DNA of 64,000 bases from an uncultured Paracoccaceae bacterium (GTDB taxonomy: Bacteria; Pseudomonadota; Alphaproteobacteria; Rhodobacterales; Rhodobacteraceae): the NCBI GenBank assembly GCA_947501355.1, contig CANMVA010000001.1, positions 620,001-684,000 on the forward strand, in the 5' to 3' direction. Every line of letters begins with the position of its first letter. Positions within the stretch are counted from its first letter, which is position 1. The notes under the pieces are model-generated. The model saw only the letters and a list, made by a program, of their open reading frames with translations. It did no database searches and was not told where the DNA came from. Below are positions 42,655-51,874 of the stretch, one piece after another. Made by a program: the position numbers and the translations under genes.

Positions 42655-43551
42655 ATGAAACACTTTATGACCACGACCGCTGCTGCCTTGGTGCTGAGCA
42701 CTGCCGCCTACGCGGACCAGACCATGGCGACGTTCCAGGATACGGAATTTGACGCCGAGATGCACATCAACGCGTCTGAATTCATTGGCATGCGTGTTTA
42801 CGCATCCGAAGCGCAGATTGAAGGCACCGTTGCCGCAGGCGGCGAGACCGAGTGGGATGACATCGGTGAGATCAACGAACTTGTGCTGACCCGCGATGGC
42901 ACCCTTGAATCGGTGATCGTCGGTGTCGGCGGCTTTCTGGGCATGGGCGAGAAAGATGTCGCCATGGGCATGGATCAGATCAAATTCGTCTCCGAAGAAG
43001 GCGAAAGCGGTGAGTTCTTCCTCGTGGTGAACGCAAATGCTGCCGGTGTTGAAGAAGCGCCGGAATATGAGCGCGTGTCGACCCGCGGTGGTTGGGGCGA
43101 CAATGTCGACGCAAACGGTGAGCCAGCAGAGATGAACAAGACCGATGACGCTGCTGAGGTGGAAACGGATGCTGCGATGGAGACAGCGGATGCGGAAACC
43201 GGCGCCGAGGTGGAAAAGTCCGAAGCGGACATGGCGACGGCTCCGTCGGTTGAACGTGAAGGCTACACGACCGTTGAAGTCGACGATCTGACCGCTGACG
43301 ATCTGACGGGCGCGCGCGTTTATAGCACCAATGATGAAGATATTGGTGAGATTGGCGCTTTGCTTCTGACCGACGATGGCAAGATGGACCGCGCCGTTCT
43401 TGACGTGGGTGGCTTCCTTGGCATCGGCGAAAAAGACATCGCCGTTGACTTCGATGACCTGCAGATCGTTCGCAGCGATGATGGTGCCGTGCGTGTCTAT
43501 ATCGACAGCACTCAGGAAGCGCTGGAGGCAAAGCCTGAATATCAGGGCTAA
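42655..43551 (+). CDS. Secreted double PRC-barrel protein
   Basis: From ATG 42655 (GGAGGATGAACA upstream) the protein has 298 residues with a signal peptide ending AYA near 22. Two PRC-barrel domains are seen: about residues 40-110 (FIGMRVYASE, EINELVLTRDG, GVGGFLGMGEKDVAM) and 205-290 (LTGARVYSTNDEDIGEIGAL, LDVGGFLGIGEKDIAVDFDD). An acidic Ala/Glu-rich linker joins them. PRC barrels are found in proteins of RNA processing, photosynthetic centres and many exported proteins; the job here is unknown. A terminator follows. Confidence 0.88.
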   Translation: MKHFMTTTAAALVLSTAAYADQTMATFQDTEFDAEMHINASEFIGMRVYASEAQIEGTVAAGGETEWDDIGEINELVLTRDGTLESVIVGVGGFLGMGEKDVAMGMDQIKFVSEEGESGEFFLVVNANAAGVEEAPEYERVSTRGGWGDNVDANGEPAEMNKTDDAAEVETDAAMETADAETGAEVEKSEADMATAPSVEREGYTTVEVDDLTADDLTGARVYSTNDEDIGEIGALLLTDDGKMDRAVLDVGGFLGIGEKDIAVDFDDLQIVRSDDGAVRVYIDSTQEALEAKPEYQG

Positions 43552-43599
43552 GACTATGTGCGGGCCTGTGCCGTTCGGCCAGGCTCGGCACAGCTGACA

Positions 43600-43635
43600 G
43601 AAAGGCCGCTCTTCTTCGCTGAGGGCGGTCTTTTT
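43600..43635 (+). terminator. Intrinsic terminator after the PRC-barrel gene
   Basis: An imperfect stem AAAGGCCGCTC / GAGGGCGGTCTTT with a 9-base loop is followed by a T run. It lies 50 bp after the stop codon and just before the convergent homocysteine methyltransferase stop. Confidence 0.75.
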
Positions 43636-43640
43636 CTATG

Positions 43641-44534
43641 CTAGATGACCGTATGCCCGTCGGCGATCAGCGCATCATGGACGGCGCGAATGTGATCCGG
43701 GCTGATCTCGCAGCAGCCGCCAATGATCGTGGCCCCTTGCGCGGCCCATTTTGAGGTGAAGACGGCGTAATCCTCTGGTCCGAGGTCCTGCCGTTTGGTC
43801 AGGGCATCGACCGTGGGGGCATCGGTGAGGAAACCGTCGGCAATCTTGGTGAAACCGTTGGCATAGCCGCCAAAGGGCAGAGAGCCGGTTGCGAAGACGT
43901 CCATCGCGTCGGCCATCACCTCGGGCGCGGAGCAATTGGCGAGGATCGCGGCGGCGCCGGTTTGCGCGACCGCCACGGCCTCGGCAAGAGGCTCGCCGGA
44001 TCGCAACCTGGTGCCATCCTGATCGTCGAGCGTGAAGGCCAACCAGACGGGGGTGTCGATATTCTGTGTCGCGGCGATTGCGGCGCGTCCTGCCTCAAGC
44101 GAGGGCACGGTCTCAAACCCGATGATATCGACATGCGGTGCCAACGCCTGGGCAAGCTCGGTGTAAAGCGGTGTTGCGTCAGCGATTGGGGGATGCAAAT
44201 CGGCCCGGTAGCTGGCGATCAGCGGCCCGATTGAGCCTAGGATACGCTTGCCCGGATGGGCATCACGGGCCGCTTTGGCTTCGGATAAAGCGCAAGTGAT
44301 CAGATCCGACAAGGGCGTCGTCAGCCCCGCTTTTTCAAGGCGATCATGGTGTAGCGCATAGGTGTTTGTTGCAATGACGGTTGCCCCAGCGGCGTAGAAA
44401 TCGCGGTGGACGTCAGCGACCAGACCGGGATGGTCAATCATGACTTGGGTAGACCAAAGCGGTGTTGGCCTGTCGCCCGAGCGATGCACCAGTTCCTGCC
44501 CCAGCCCGCCGTCAAGAAGCGTAATCTCTGCCAT
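43641..44534 (-). CDS. Homocysteine S-methyltransferase family protein
   Basis: The 297-residue protein uses a zinc-bound homocysteine and a small methyl donor such as S-methylmethionine. Family motifs are LLDGGLGQEL at the N-terminus, ATNTYAL, FETVPSLEAG, LANCSAPEV (first zinc Cys) and IIGGCCEISPDHI (the Cys pair). It lacks the cobalamin domains of MetH, so it is of the MmuM type. ATG 44534 is preceded by GGAGGGAGACCG. Its end meets the terminator of the convergent PRC-barrel gene. Confidence 0.9.
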   Translation of the reverse strand: MAEITLLDGGLGQELVHRSGDRPTPLWSTQVMIDHPGLVADVHRDFYAAGATVIATNTYALHHDRLEKAGLTTPLSDLITCALSEAKAARDAHPGKRILGSIGPLIASYRADLHPPIADATPLYTELAQALAPHVDIIGFETVPSLEAGRAAIAATQNIDTPVWLAFTLDDQDGTRLRSGEPLAEAVAVAQTGAAAILANCSAPEVMADAMDVFATGSLPFGGYANGFTKIADGFLTDAPTVDALTKRQDLGPEDYAVFTSKWAAQGATIIGGCCEISPDHIRAVHDALIADGHTVI

Positions 44535-44552
44535 CGGTCTCCCTCCAAAGAC

Positions 44553-44580
44553 AAAAAAGCCGCCCGGAAAGGCGGCCTTT
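44553..44580. terminator. Bidirectional hairpin before rpmJ 3' end
   Basis: GCCGCC (44559-44564) pairs with GGCGGC (44571-44576) across CGGAAA. It is preceded by six A and followed by CTTT, so T runs exist on either strand. It most likely terminates the leftward rpmJ transcript before the homocysteine methyltransferase gene. Confidence 0.7.
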
Positions 44581-44613
44581 TCAGCGATATATTGCGTGGA
44601 TCGGCGCGGGCAA

Positions 44614-44739
44614 TCAGCCCTGACGCGCTTTGAACCGACGCTGTGTTTTGTTGATCACATACACACGGCCCTTGCGGCGCACGACGCGACAGTCGCGGTG
44701 ACGCTGCTTGAGCGAGCGGAGCGAATTTCTGACCTTCAT
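44614..44739 (-). CDS. rpmJ: 50S ribosomal protein L36
   Basis: The 41-residue basic protein reads [20 protein letters not shown], followed by [20 protein letters not shown], which is the 41-residue L36 form of alphaproteobacteria. Only one Cys is present, so the zinc ribbon of the classical L36 is absent. The ribosome binding site is AAAAGGAGAAGG before ATG 44739. A tRNA-Val gene lies 52 bp upstream on the same strand. Confidence 0.96.
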   Translation of the reverse strand: MKVRNSLRSLKQRHRDCRVVRRKGRVYVINKTQRRFKARQG

Positions 44740-44791
44740 GGTCCTTCTCCTTTTTCGCGGCGCGTCCCTGCGCCTCTGGGTTTCAAAATCA

Positions 44792-44866
44792 TGGTGGGCA
44801 CTACTGGGATTGAACCAGTGACCCCTTCGATGTCAACGAAGTGCTCTACCGCTGAGCTAAGCGCCC
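44792..44866 (-). tRNA. tRNA-Val (anticodon GAC)
   Basis: The minus strand folds as a cloverleaf: acceptor GGGCGCT pairs with AGTGCCC (one G-T pair), the D arm reads TAGCTCAGCGGTAGAGCA, and the anticodon stem CTTCG/CGAAG encloses TTGACAT with anticodon GAC. The T arm has GGTTCAATCCC. CCA is encoded at the 3' end (44792-44794). Confidence 0.97.
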
Positions 44867-45021
44867 ATGATACCGTAAGCAACACACAGAGGTCCCAAAA
44901 CAAAAGGGACGCGAAGTGCATCGCGTCAGGTGTGGGGTCTATAAAAGGAGTCGATCAGGGGATCAAGGGCTTTTGGACTTTGATTGAATCAGTCTATGTT
45001 TAAAGCACCATAGCAGGAACG

Positions 45022-45885
45022 ATGATGCCCAAATACGCTTTCACATTGGACACGCCCGAGGTGCAGACGACGTCGCTTGTTTTTGCGTCGCCCCATAGCG
45101 GTGCGGACTATCCGGATGCCTTTCTGAAAAGCACGGTTCTGGACAAGCGCACGATCCGCTCGTCCGAGGATGCCTTTGTGGACGAGCTTTTTGCCAGTGC
45201 GCCAGGTTTCGGTGCCCCCTTTCTGAAAGCCGGTGCCCCGCGTGCCTATCTGGATCTGAACCGCTCTTGTGATGAGTTGGACCCTGCCTTGATCGAGGAT
45301 GTGCGCAAGATCGCCCATAATCCGCGGGTTGCTTCCGGTTTGGGTGTTGTGCCGCGCGTTGTGGCCAATGGGCGGGCGATTTATCGCGGCAAACTGCCCC
45401 GACACGAGGCGCGTCACCGCATTGATGCCTATTGGCGGCCCTATCATGAGAAATTGCAGAGCCTTCTGGATGCCACCCAAGCGCAGTTTGGCGAGGCGGT
45501 GTTGATTGATTGCCATTCGATGCCGCATGAGGCCATCGACACGATTGCACGCGGGGCCACGGCGCGGCCCGAGGTTGTGCTGGGTGACCGGTTTGGGGCA
45601 TCCGCCCGGTCGGACATTGTGGACCGGGTCGAGGCGGCGTTCATCCATGCAGGCCTGCGCGTCGTTCGCAATGCGCCCTTCGCTGGTGCTTATATCGCCC
45701 AGACCTATGGCCGCCCGTCGCGCGGACAGCATGTCGTTCAGATCGAGATTGATCGCGCGCTTTACATGAACGAATACGCCGTCACCAAATCGGCTCATTT
45801 CGAGGATTTTCGCGCTGTTCTGACATCGGTGATTGCCGAACTGGTCTCGATTGGTGAGCACTCCATGCCGCTGGCTGCGGAATAG
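45022..45885 (+). CDS. N-formylglutamate amidohydrolase family protein
   Basis: The 287-residue protein belongs to the N-formylglutamate amidohydrolase (HutG-type) fold. It has FASPHSGADYP near residue 22, RAYLDLNRSCDELD, LIDCHSMPHEA and GRPSRGQHVVQIEIDRALYM. In histidine degradation the enzyme frees glutamate, but no hut genes are nearby, so another N-acyl or formyl substrate is possible. ATG 45022 and 45025 are both possible starts. Confidence 0.88.
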   Translation: MMPKYAFTLDTPEVQTTSLVFASPHSGADYPDAFLKSTVLDKRTIRSSEDAFVDELFASAPGFGAPFLKAGAPRAYLDLNRSCDELDPALIEDVRKIAHNPRVASGLGVVPRVVANGRAIYRGKLPRHEARHRIDAYWRPYHEKLQSLLDATQAQFGEAVLIDCHSMPHEAIDTIARGATARPEVVLGDRFGASARSDIVDRVEAAFIHAGLRVVRNAPFAGAYIAQTYGRPSRGQHVVQIEIDRALYMNEYAVTKSAHFEDFRAVLTSVIAELVSIGEHSMPLAAE

Positions 45886-45950
45886 CCGGATTTTTGAATA
45901 GACGCCCGAAATGGGTGGGCCGTATCGCGGGCGGCGCGCTATAACGGGGC

Positions 45951-47003
45951 ATGTTGTTTCCTCTTCCCTCCGACGATGAACTTTACCGCGCGCTTCTGGA
46001 GCGCGATCCGCTTTATGACGGGCAGGTTTATGTGGCTGTCCGTTCAACCGGGATCTTCTGTCGGCTGACATGTCCCGCCCGCAAACCAAAGCGCGAGAAT
46101 TGCCAATTCTTCGAGAATATTGGCGCGTGTCTGGAAGCCGGATTTCGGGCCTGCAAGCGCTGCAAGCCCATGGGGCCGCAAGCCACCCAGGACCCGGTGA
46201 TTGCCAAACTGACGGACGCGCTTGAGGCCGCGCCGGATCGGCGATGGTCCGAAGGTGATATCATCGCGATGGGGATTGACCCTTCAACCGCGCGGCGCGC
46301 GTTTCAGCGTCAGTTCGGCATGACCTTCCTGAAAATGGCGCGGCTAGAGCGGTTACGCTGTGGCTTTGAGGCAATGCAAGGCGGCGGGCGCGTGATTGAT
46401 GCGCAGCTTGAGGCGGGTTTTGACAGTCAGGCGGGCTTTGCGGGTGCCTTTGCCAAATTACTGGGCCAGCCCCCCGGCGCGCTGAGCCGTGATCCAATGA
46501 TGCGGGCGGATTGGTTGCAAACCCCGCTGGGGCCAATGATTGCGGTGGCCGACAAACGCGCCTTGCATCTGCTGGAATTTGCGGATCGCAAGGCGCTGCC
46601 GGGTGAACTCAAGCGGCTTTACAAGGATTGTAAGGGCAGTCTTGGCATCGGGCGGTTTGGCGTTCACGCGCAAGTCGAGGAAGAATTGCGCGCGTATTTC
46701 GACGGTAACTCAGCACGGTTTACGGTGCCGTTGGCACTGCACGGTACGGACTTCACCCGGCGTGTTTGGGAGGCGCTGCTGACGATCCCGGCGGGTGAAA
46801 CGCGCAGCTATGGAGATTTGGCAAAGGAGTTGGGCCAACCCACTGCGACGCGGGCCGTTGCGCGTGCGAACGGGGCAAACCAGATTGCGCTGATCGTGCC
46901 GTGTCACCGGGTCATTGGCGCGGATGGATCGCTGACAGGTTATGGTGGTGGACTGTGGCGCAAGCAGCAGCTTATCGAGATTGAGCGCAAGTACTTACCT
47001 TAG
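45951..47003 (+). CDS. ada: Bifunctional Ada: alkyl-transferring regulator and O6-methylguanine methyltransferase
   Basis: The 350-residue protein has the three Ada parts. The N-terminal zinc domain carries Cys37, Cys41, Cys68 and Cys71 (FCRLTCPAR and FRACKRC), matching the E. coli zinc set by one-residue offset; Cys37 corresponds to the phosphotriester acceptor. An AraC-type helix-turn-helix spans about 85-180. The C-terminal AGT domain has IVPCHRVIG with acceptor Cys318. It is likely an activator of its own synthesis on alkylation. It converges on dinB with a 9-bp overlap. Confidence 0.95.
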   Translation: MLFPLPSDDELYRALLERDPLYDGQVYVAVRSTGIFCRLTCPARKPKRENCQFFENIGACLEAGFRACKRCKPMGPQATQDPVIAKLTDALEAAPDRRWSEGDIIAMGIDPSTARRAFQRQFGMTFLKMARLERLRCGFEAMQGGGRVIDAQLEAGFDSQAGFAGAFAKLLGQPPGALSRDPMMRADWLQTPLGPMIAVADKRALHLLEFADRKALPGELKRLYKDCKGSLGIGRFGVHAQVEEELRAYFDGNSARFTVPLALHGTDFTRRVWEALLTIPAGETRSYGDLAKELGQPTATRAVARANGANQIALIVPCHRVIGADGSLTGYGGGLWRKQQLIEIERKYLP

Positions 47004-48248
47004 AGCGCGCCCTTTGATGATGGCATCGGCTCCGAACTTCTTGCGGATTTCATCTGCGGCGCGTTCGGCTTCGCTGCGTTTGGCGGCGCCTGGGTCTAAG
47101 AGGTCGCCGCTCAGGTCGCCCTCGGTCTCTTTGGTCAGATCGCTGATGCCGACACCCAGCAGGCGGTAGGGGCCGCTGTCGGGCGTCTGGTCAAAGAGGT
47201 CGCGTGCAGTGCGGTAGATGCGGTCGGCCATCTGTGTGGCATCACGCAGGGACGTGCGGCGGGTCAGCAGCGAATGGTTGGCCCGCTTGAGCTTGAGCGT
47301 CACGACGCGGCCTGCCAGACCTTTGGCCTTAGCGCGGTCGCTGACCTTTTCGGCCATGCGCCAGATATGCCCGTCCAGGATATCGGGGTCGTTGGTGTCA
47401 TCGTGAAAGGTCGTCTCGTTACTGATCGACTTCATCGGGGAATGAGCGGACACCCGACGCCGGTCTTCGCCGCGCGCGAGGTGGTAAAGCCTGTCGCCCA
47501 TTGACCCGAACCGGGCGTGCAAATCGCGCCGATCCCAGCGCAGAAGATCGCTGAACGTCCTGATCCCGGCTTTGTCGAGAGATGCTTGCCCCGCAGGCCC
47601 GATCCCCCAGATCATCCGCACGGGCTTGTCGCGAAGGAAGGCGTCGGTTTCGGCTTTGCCGATCACGGAAAACCCGCTCGGCTTGTCCAGATCAGAGGCG
47701 ACCTTGGCCAGAAACTTGTTGTGGCTGAGACCGATGGAGCCAGTGATGCCGATCTCCTCCTTCATGCGTTTGGTGAGCCGCGCCAGCATTACAGCAGGCG
47801 GTGCGCCGTGCAGTTTGGCGGTGCCGGAGAGGTCCATAAAAGCCTCATCCAGAGAAAGCGGTTCGATGGCGGGGGTGAGTTCCTCCATTAGGGAACGGAC
47901 CTGTTTGGAGACCTCCACATAGGTGCTCATGCGGCCGCGCACGATCACGGCGTCGGGGCAAAGTTTGAGCGCCTTGAACATCGGCATCGCGGATTTCACA
48001 CCACGGATGCGCGCGATGTAGCAGGCGGTGGAGACGACGCCACGCCGCCCACCGCCGATAATGACGGGCTTGTCGCGCAGCTCCGGATTGTCGCGCTTTT
48101 CGACGGAGGCATAGAACGCGTCGCAATCCATATGGGCGATGGTCAGGTCGAACAGTTCTGGATGATTGCGCACGCGCGGCGAATTGCAGGACGGGCAGCG
48201 TTTCGCGTCCTCAAACTGGGTCAGGCAATCTCGGCATAGCGCGGGCAT
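46995..48248 (-). CDS. dinB: DNA polymerase IV with N-terminal zinc ribbon
   Basis: From ATG 48248 the product has 417 residues. The first 25 contain CRDC and CPSC, a zinc-ribbon-like addition not present in E. coli DinB. The Y-family core has IAHMDCDAFYASVEK with the first catalytic Asp, the steric region ACYIARIRGVKSAMPM, and PLSLDEAFMDLSG. The thumb/little-finger parts follow (SNETTFHDDTND). Error-prone translesion synthesis is expected, probably LexA-controlled, though no clear SOS box was identified. The neighbouring ada makes this a DNA-damage pair. Confidence 0.93.
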   Translation of the reverse strand: MPALCRDCLTQFEDAKRCPSCNSPRVRNHPELFDLTIAHMDCDAFYASVEKRDNPELRDKPVIIGGGRRGVVSTACYIARIRGVKSAMPMFKALKLCPDAVIVRGRMSTYVEVSKQVRSLMEELTPAIEPLSLDEAFMDLSGTAKLHGAPPAVMLARLTKRMKEEIGITGSIGLSHNKFLAKVASDLDKPSGFSVIGKAETDAFLRDKPVRMIWGIGPAGQASLDKAGIRTFSDLLRWDRRDLHARFGSMGDRLYHLARGEDRRRVSAHSPMKSISNETTFHDDTNDPDILDGHIWRMAEKVSDRAKAKGLAGRVVTLKLKRANHSLLTRRTSLRDATQMADRIYRTARDLFDQTPDSGPYRLLGVGISDLTKETEGDLSGDLLDPGAAKRSEAERAADEIRKKFGADAIIKGRALR

Positions 48249-48323
48249 GTTTGGGTGATACGCCTCTTTGCGTTGTCGCACAATTCGGTGGTGTTCGGGG
48301 CGCGTCGCAGGCAAAGTCGGGTC

Positions 48324-49337
48324 ATGACGGTTTTGATTTTAACGTCCATGCGTAACGAGGCGCCGCACCTGCTGGAATGGATCGCGCATCACCGCGCGAT
48401 GGGGGCGGAGTTTCTGATCTTCTCCAATGATTGCGAGGATGGCACGGATGCGCTTCTGGATGCGTTGGACGCGGCAGGGATCATCCGCCACATGCGAACA
48501 CCGGAGGGTGAAAAACCCCCGCAATGGCGCGCGTTGAAAGCGGCGGAGGGGTTGGTCGACGCCGATTGGGTTCTGCATCTGGATTGCGATGAGTTCATCA
48601 ATTTGCGCGCCCCGCTTCAGAGCTTTGAAGACCTGATGGGGTCGTTGCCGGAAGACGCCGATGCTGTGGCCCTGCGCTGGCGGCTTTTTGGGCACGCGGA
48701 CCGCATCGTGACAGGCGAAGGCCTGACGATGGAGCGGTTCACCGAAGCCGCCCCGGAAGACTGCGCGTTGCCGCTGTCGTGGTTCTTCAAATCGCTTTAT
48801 CGGCGCGATGCGTTTCAGAAAGCGGGGGTGCATCGGCCCAAGCAAAAGAAGGGCTCCGCCCCGTCATGGGTCAATGGAAGTGGTGAGGCATTGCCCGCTG
48901 ACTTTGCTGCGGATGAGGGACGGATCAACCTTTTCGGGACCACGTATGGGTCGGCTTTGGTGCAGCTGAACCACTATTCCATCCGCTCAGCGCAAGAGTT
49001 CATGGTCAAGCGCTATCGCGGCCTGCCAAACCGAACGGGGCGCGAGATTGGGTTGGCCTATTGGGCGGAGCGGAACTTTAACACCGTGCATGATGAGAGC
49101 ATCCTATGGCGGTTGGAGCAGACGCAGGCCACTTTGGCTGATCTACGCGCAATTGGCGACGTCGTGCGGATCGAAGAGGAGGGGCGCGCGTGGCACGAGG
49201 CGCGCTTTGCGGCGGCGATGACGGACCCGGCTGAGGTTCAACTTTACTGGCATCTGCAATTGGCGGGCAGCAGTACGCCGCCCAGCCCGCAGGCGGTTCA
49301 GGCGCATTTGCAGCGGCGTCAGGATAGCGGCGCGTGA
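48324..49337 (+). CDS. Family-2 type glycosyltransferase (Glyco_tranf_2_4)
   Basis: From ATG 48324 the product has 337 residues. It starts VLILTSMRNEAPHLLEWIAH, followed by FSNDCEDGTDALLDAL and the DxD-like LDCDEFINL. FKSLYRRDAF and NHYSIRSAQEFMVKRYRG follow. This is the PF13704 type also found in the 51875-53692 gene. No good ribosome binding site precedes the ATG; the frame is open to 48255. It is the first member of a five-gene glycan-modification cluster and divergent from dinB. Confidence 0.85.
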   Translation: MTVLILTSMRNEAPHLLEWIAHHRAMGAEFLIFSNDCEDGTDALLDALDAAGIIRHMRTPEGEKPPQWRALKAAEGLVDADWVLHLDCDEFINLRAPLQSFEDLMGSLPEDADAVALRWRLFGHADRIVTGEGLTMERFTEAAPEDCALPLSWFFKSLYRRDAFQKAGVHRPKQKKGSAPSWVNGSGEALPADFAADEGRINLFGTTYGSALVQLNHYSIRSAQEFMVKRYRGLPNRTGREIGLAYWAERNFNTVHDESILWRLEQTQATLADLRAIGDVVRIEEEGRAWHEARFAAAMTDPAEVQLYWHLQLAGSSTPPSPQAVQAHLQRRQDSGA

Positions 49338-49341
49338 TCCG

Positions 49342-50034
49342 CTAGATCCATTCGAGGTTTACCTTGTTGGGCGGATAGCTTTCCGCAACGGCCTGCCGCA
49401 GCGCTTTAAAGCGGGGGCGCAAGTCACGGAATTTGCGTTCATGGGTTTCGGCCACAAGACAGCGGATTGGCCCGAACTTGTCTTGGGCGTGCATCGCTTC
49501 GAGGATGTCCAGTTCGGCGCCTTCGATGTCCATCTTCACAAACGCAATCTCGCCGCGTTTTTTGACCTCTGTTTCGACAATGTTGAGAAAATCAATCAGC
49601 GGCACTTCGACGTAATTGCCCGCATCAATGGAGCGCCCGCCGTCGAGGATCGTCGATTTCACAGACGCGCCCTTGGGGTTCTCGTTGAAATTCTCGGCCC
49701 GCATCAGTTTCACGGTGCCTTCGGAGGCGCCGACAGCAGCATTGATCAGCGTTACATTCGGCGTGTCTTTGAAGCGCTTTTTCAGTTTCTCAAAGGCGTA
49801 GGGGTCAGGCTCAAATGCGATAACATCTGCGCCTGTGGCCGCAAGGATGGTCGTGATCTCGCCCATATTGGCACCCAGATCCATGGCCAGATCACCTGGC
49901 TTCAACTGGCTGCAAATGCCTGCCAGAAAACCTTCGGCTTTGGCTTTGCGCATGTTCCGGTCATGCCGTTTGATCAGCTTTTCAGCGCGCAACTCGGCTT
50001 GGGATTTCGGGCCGTCTTGCGTCTCAGCCGTCAT
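49342..50034 (-). CDS. FkbM-family methyltransferase
   Basis: The 230-residue protein has a charged N-terminal helix and the SAM motif AMDLGANMGEITTILAATGA, followed by VIAFEPDPYAFEKLKKRF, NAAVGASEG and VKMDIEGAELDILEAM. This is the FkbM type, which often O-methylates sugars. ATG 50034 overlaps the upstream glycosyltransferase stop by 11 bp, implying translational coupling. A longer reading to 50085 lies fully in that gene. It converges on the family-2 glycosyltransferase gene with a 4-bp gap. Confidence 0.88.
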   Translation of the reverse strand: MTAETQDGPKSQAELRAEKLIKRHDRNMRKAKAEGFLAGICSQLKPGDLAMDLGANMGEITTILAATGADVIAFEPDPYAFEKLKKRFKDTPNVTLINAAVGASEGTVKLMRAENFNENPKGASVKSTILDGGRSIDAGNYVEVPLIDFLNIVETEVKKRGEIAFVKMDIEGAELDILEAMHAQDKFGPIRCLVAETHERKFRDLRPRFKALRQAVAESYPPNKVNLEWI

Positions 50035-50905
50035 CGGTGGGCTCTTCCACAAGGCGGCGGACATAAAGCTGCCCTGTCTGGTCATACATCATTTGGCGCG
50101 CATATTTCATCTGGTCCACCTCGCGCAGGAATTTGTGCTTGCGGTAGTGGATCGTGAAAATCTCCCGATCGGTGGGCAAGGGTTTGCCGCGGACTTTTCC
50201 GCCGAGGATATAGTGCTGCTCCTCGGGGAGGATATTCCATTTGAGACCTGCGCGCTGGATGGCGACGGGTAGGCTCATCTGATCGAGGTAGGGGCGGCGT
50301 TTTTCCAGCGTTTCGATCTTGTCGATCTCGCGCGCGGTCTCGTACCAGACGTCCGGGAAGCGACCGACTTTGCCGCCCTTTTCAGGGAAGATCACAAAAC
50401 CGGCGCTGAAATAGGGGATCACCGGCTTGGCGGAGCGGCGCATGAGGTGCATGCGCTCTTCGGGGATGGGCATGTCGAAGGCGCCGTAGATATCGTCCCA
50501 GATGGATTGTTCGGCCCAAACCATGGAGGCCGCCATCGAGCAGCTCACGTGCCCTGCCTTCGCGATATTCGCGACAGCGTTTTTGCGCAGAAACAGCACG
50601 TCGCTGTCGACAAAAGCGGAATACTGGCTGTCGCGCGGTTGCATCGCCGCGATGATCTTGTTGCCATGGGGGTAAGGTGTATCCCACATGCCTTCGGTTT
50701 TCATCGGGCGGATTTCGCCGCCCATGATTTCGTGCGCTTTGAAGACAGCGGGATGCACGTCGTCCATCCGGTGTTCTGGCACATAGCCGATGCACGCAAC
50801 GGATTTGGGGAAATGCGTGCGGATGGAGGCGAGAAGAGAGCAGGCCAGAATGTCGTATTCGGGCGGCTCCACGATATAGGTCAGCGTGAGGCGGGGGGTG
50901 GCCAT
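50024..50905 (-). CDS. Putative GT-A fold glycosyltransferase
   Basis: The 293-residue protein begins RLTLTYIVEPPEYDILACSL, with SAFVDSDVLFLRKNAV (a DxD motif typical of metal-dependent sugar-nucleotide binding) in the first half and IPYFSAGFVIFPEKGGKVGR in the middle. The C-terminal half has LDQMSLPVAIQRAGLKWNIL. I cannot name the family, but the order of motifs resembles capsular or lipopolysaccharide sugar transferases. It is 4 bp downstream of another transferase gene and overlaps the FkbM gene. Confidence 0.7.
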   Translation of the reverse strand: MATPRLTLTYIVEPPEYDILACSLLASIRTHFPKSVACIGYVPEHRMDDVHPAVFKAHEIMGGEIRPMKTEGMWDTPYPHGNKIIAAMQPRDSQYSAFVDSDVLFLRKNAVANIAKAGHVSCSMAASMVWAEQSIWDDIYGAFDMPIPEERMHLMRRSAKPVIPYFSAGFVIFPEKGGKVGRFPDVWYETAREIDKIETLEKRRPYLDQMSLPVAIQRAGLKWNILPEEQHYILGGKVRGKPLPTDREIFTIHYRKHKFLREVDQMKYARQMMYDQTGQLYVRRLVEEPTDDG

Positions 50906-50909
50906 CAGG

Positions 50910-51722
50910 CTATTCCAGCGCGTCGGCGGGGTTCACGCCGGTTTGCTGGCACATGCGCCAAGCGTAGGAATTCTCCAGCGGGACATTCTTACGCCACCAC
51001 GGTTTGGTGCCATTGGTATAGAGGTGCACGGAGAGGGTGTTCTCGGTGAAATGCCCCTCAACCCGCCCGTAAGGGTCATAGAAAATGTCGTTCAGCTGGA
51101 ACGGCACCGGGTAGAGATAGTCGTTGGTCAGAGCATGCTCAATCGCGCCGGTCTCGCGGGCGAAATAGGTGAAGGCTTGGGGGCCGAAGGCCGTGCGTTC
51201 GGCTTTGTAAATCTTCACCGCGTGCGGCAGGCTTTCATCCTGACGACCCAGCTTGCGCAGCTGGTTCTTGTTGAACCACGGGGGCGCGGGCGGCAGGTTG
51301 TCGTAGTAATCCAGCAGGCGGTCCATCAGCTCCCCGGTTTGGGGGATCGCAACGACGCCGCAGTTGAGCGCACCGCGGAAGCCGTGACCGGCGAAGATAT
51401 ACTCCATCTCGTCCGGGAAAGGTTTGTGGCAGAAGGCGTCGCAATCAATCCAGATCGCACCGGTCTTCTGGATCATCTTGTAACGGAAGACGTTGGACAG
51501 GAACGAGGCGGAGGTCTGTTCGACGATATCCATGGGGATATCCATAATCTCAGTCGCTTTGCGGACCTCGACACCTTCGGGGACGTTTGACACCTCATCG
51601 GTGCAATAGAGCGTCGTGGGGTGGCCGGCTTGCACATGGCTCAGAAGGCAAATCTGGTTGAGATATTGAAGCTTCTCGCCGATCCAGAGAGAGGCGACGG
51701 GACGGCGCTGCGGAGTGTTCAT
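50910..51722 (-). CDS. DXD-type glycosyltransferase (Gly_transf_sug-like)
   Basis: The 270-residue protein has ASLWIGEKLQYLNQICLLSH, SFLSNVFRYKMIQKTGAIWI and WIDCDAFC, the core of the DXD sugar-binding family (alpha-1,4 transferases, OCH1-like). NDIFYDPYG and VHLYTNGTKPWW follow. It is the promoter-proximal gene of the leftward three-gene set. The intergenic space to the divergent fusion gene is 152 bp. Confidence 0.82.
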   Translation of the reverse strand: MNTPQRRPVASLWIGEKLQYLNQICLLSHVQAGHPTTLYCTDEVSNVPEGVEVRKATEIMDIPMDIVEQTSASFLSNVFRYKMIQKTGAIWIDCDAFCHKPFPDEMEYIFAGHGFRGALNCGVVAIPQTGELMDRLLDYYDNLPPAPPWFNKNQLRKLGRQDESLPHAVKIYKAERTAFGPQAFTYFARETGAIEHALTNDYLYPVPFQLNDIFYDPYGRVEGHFTENTLSVHLYTNGTKPWWRKNVPLENSYAWRMCQQTGVNPADALE

Positions 51723-51874
51723 ATTTTCTGCCCTTTACCTGCCGATGGTTGGATTTGTGCCATCAGTCATCATTCATTGCGAAACAATATGAAGTATGGG
51801 TGAATCATTGTCTACAAGTGTGGGACGCTGGAGTGCTTGCACAAAGCGCACTTGAACGCCATCAAAGGGGCCAT

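Noticed and set aside
51749-51874. Extended start of the transferase fusion protein
   Set aside because: The extra residues lie in the promoter region. ATG 51875 has a clear AAAGGGG signal.
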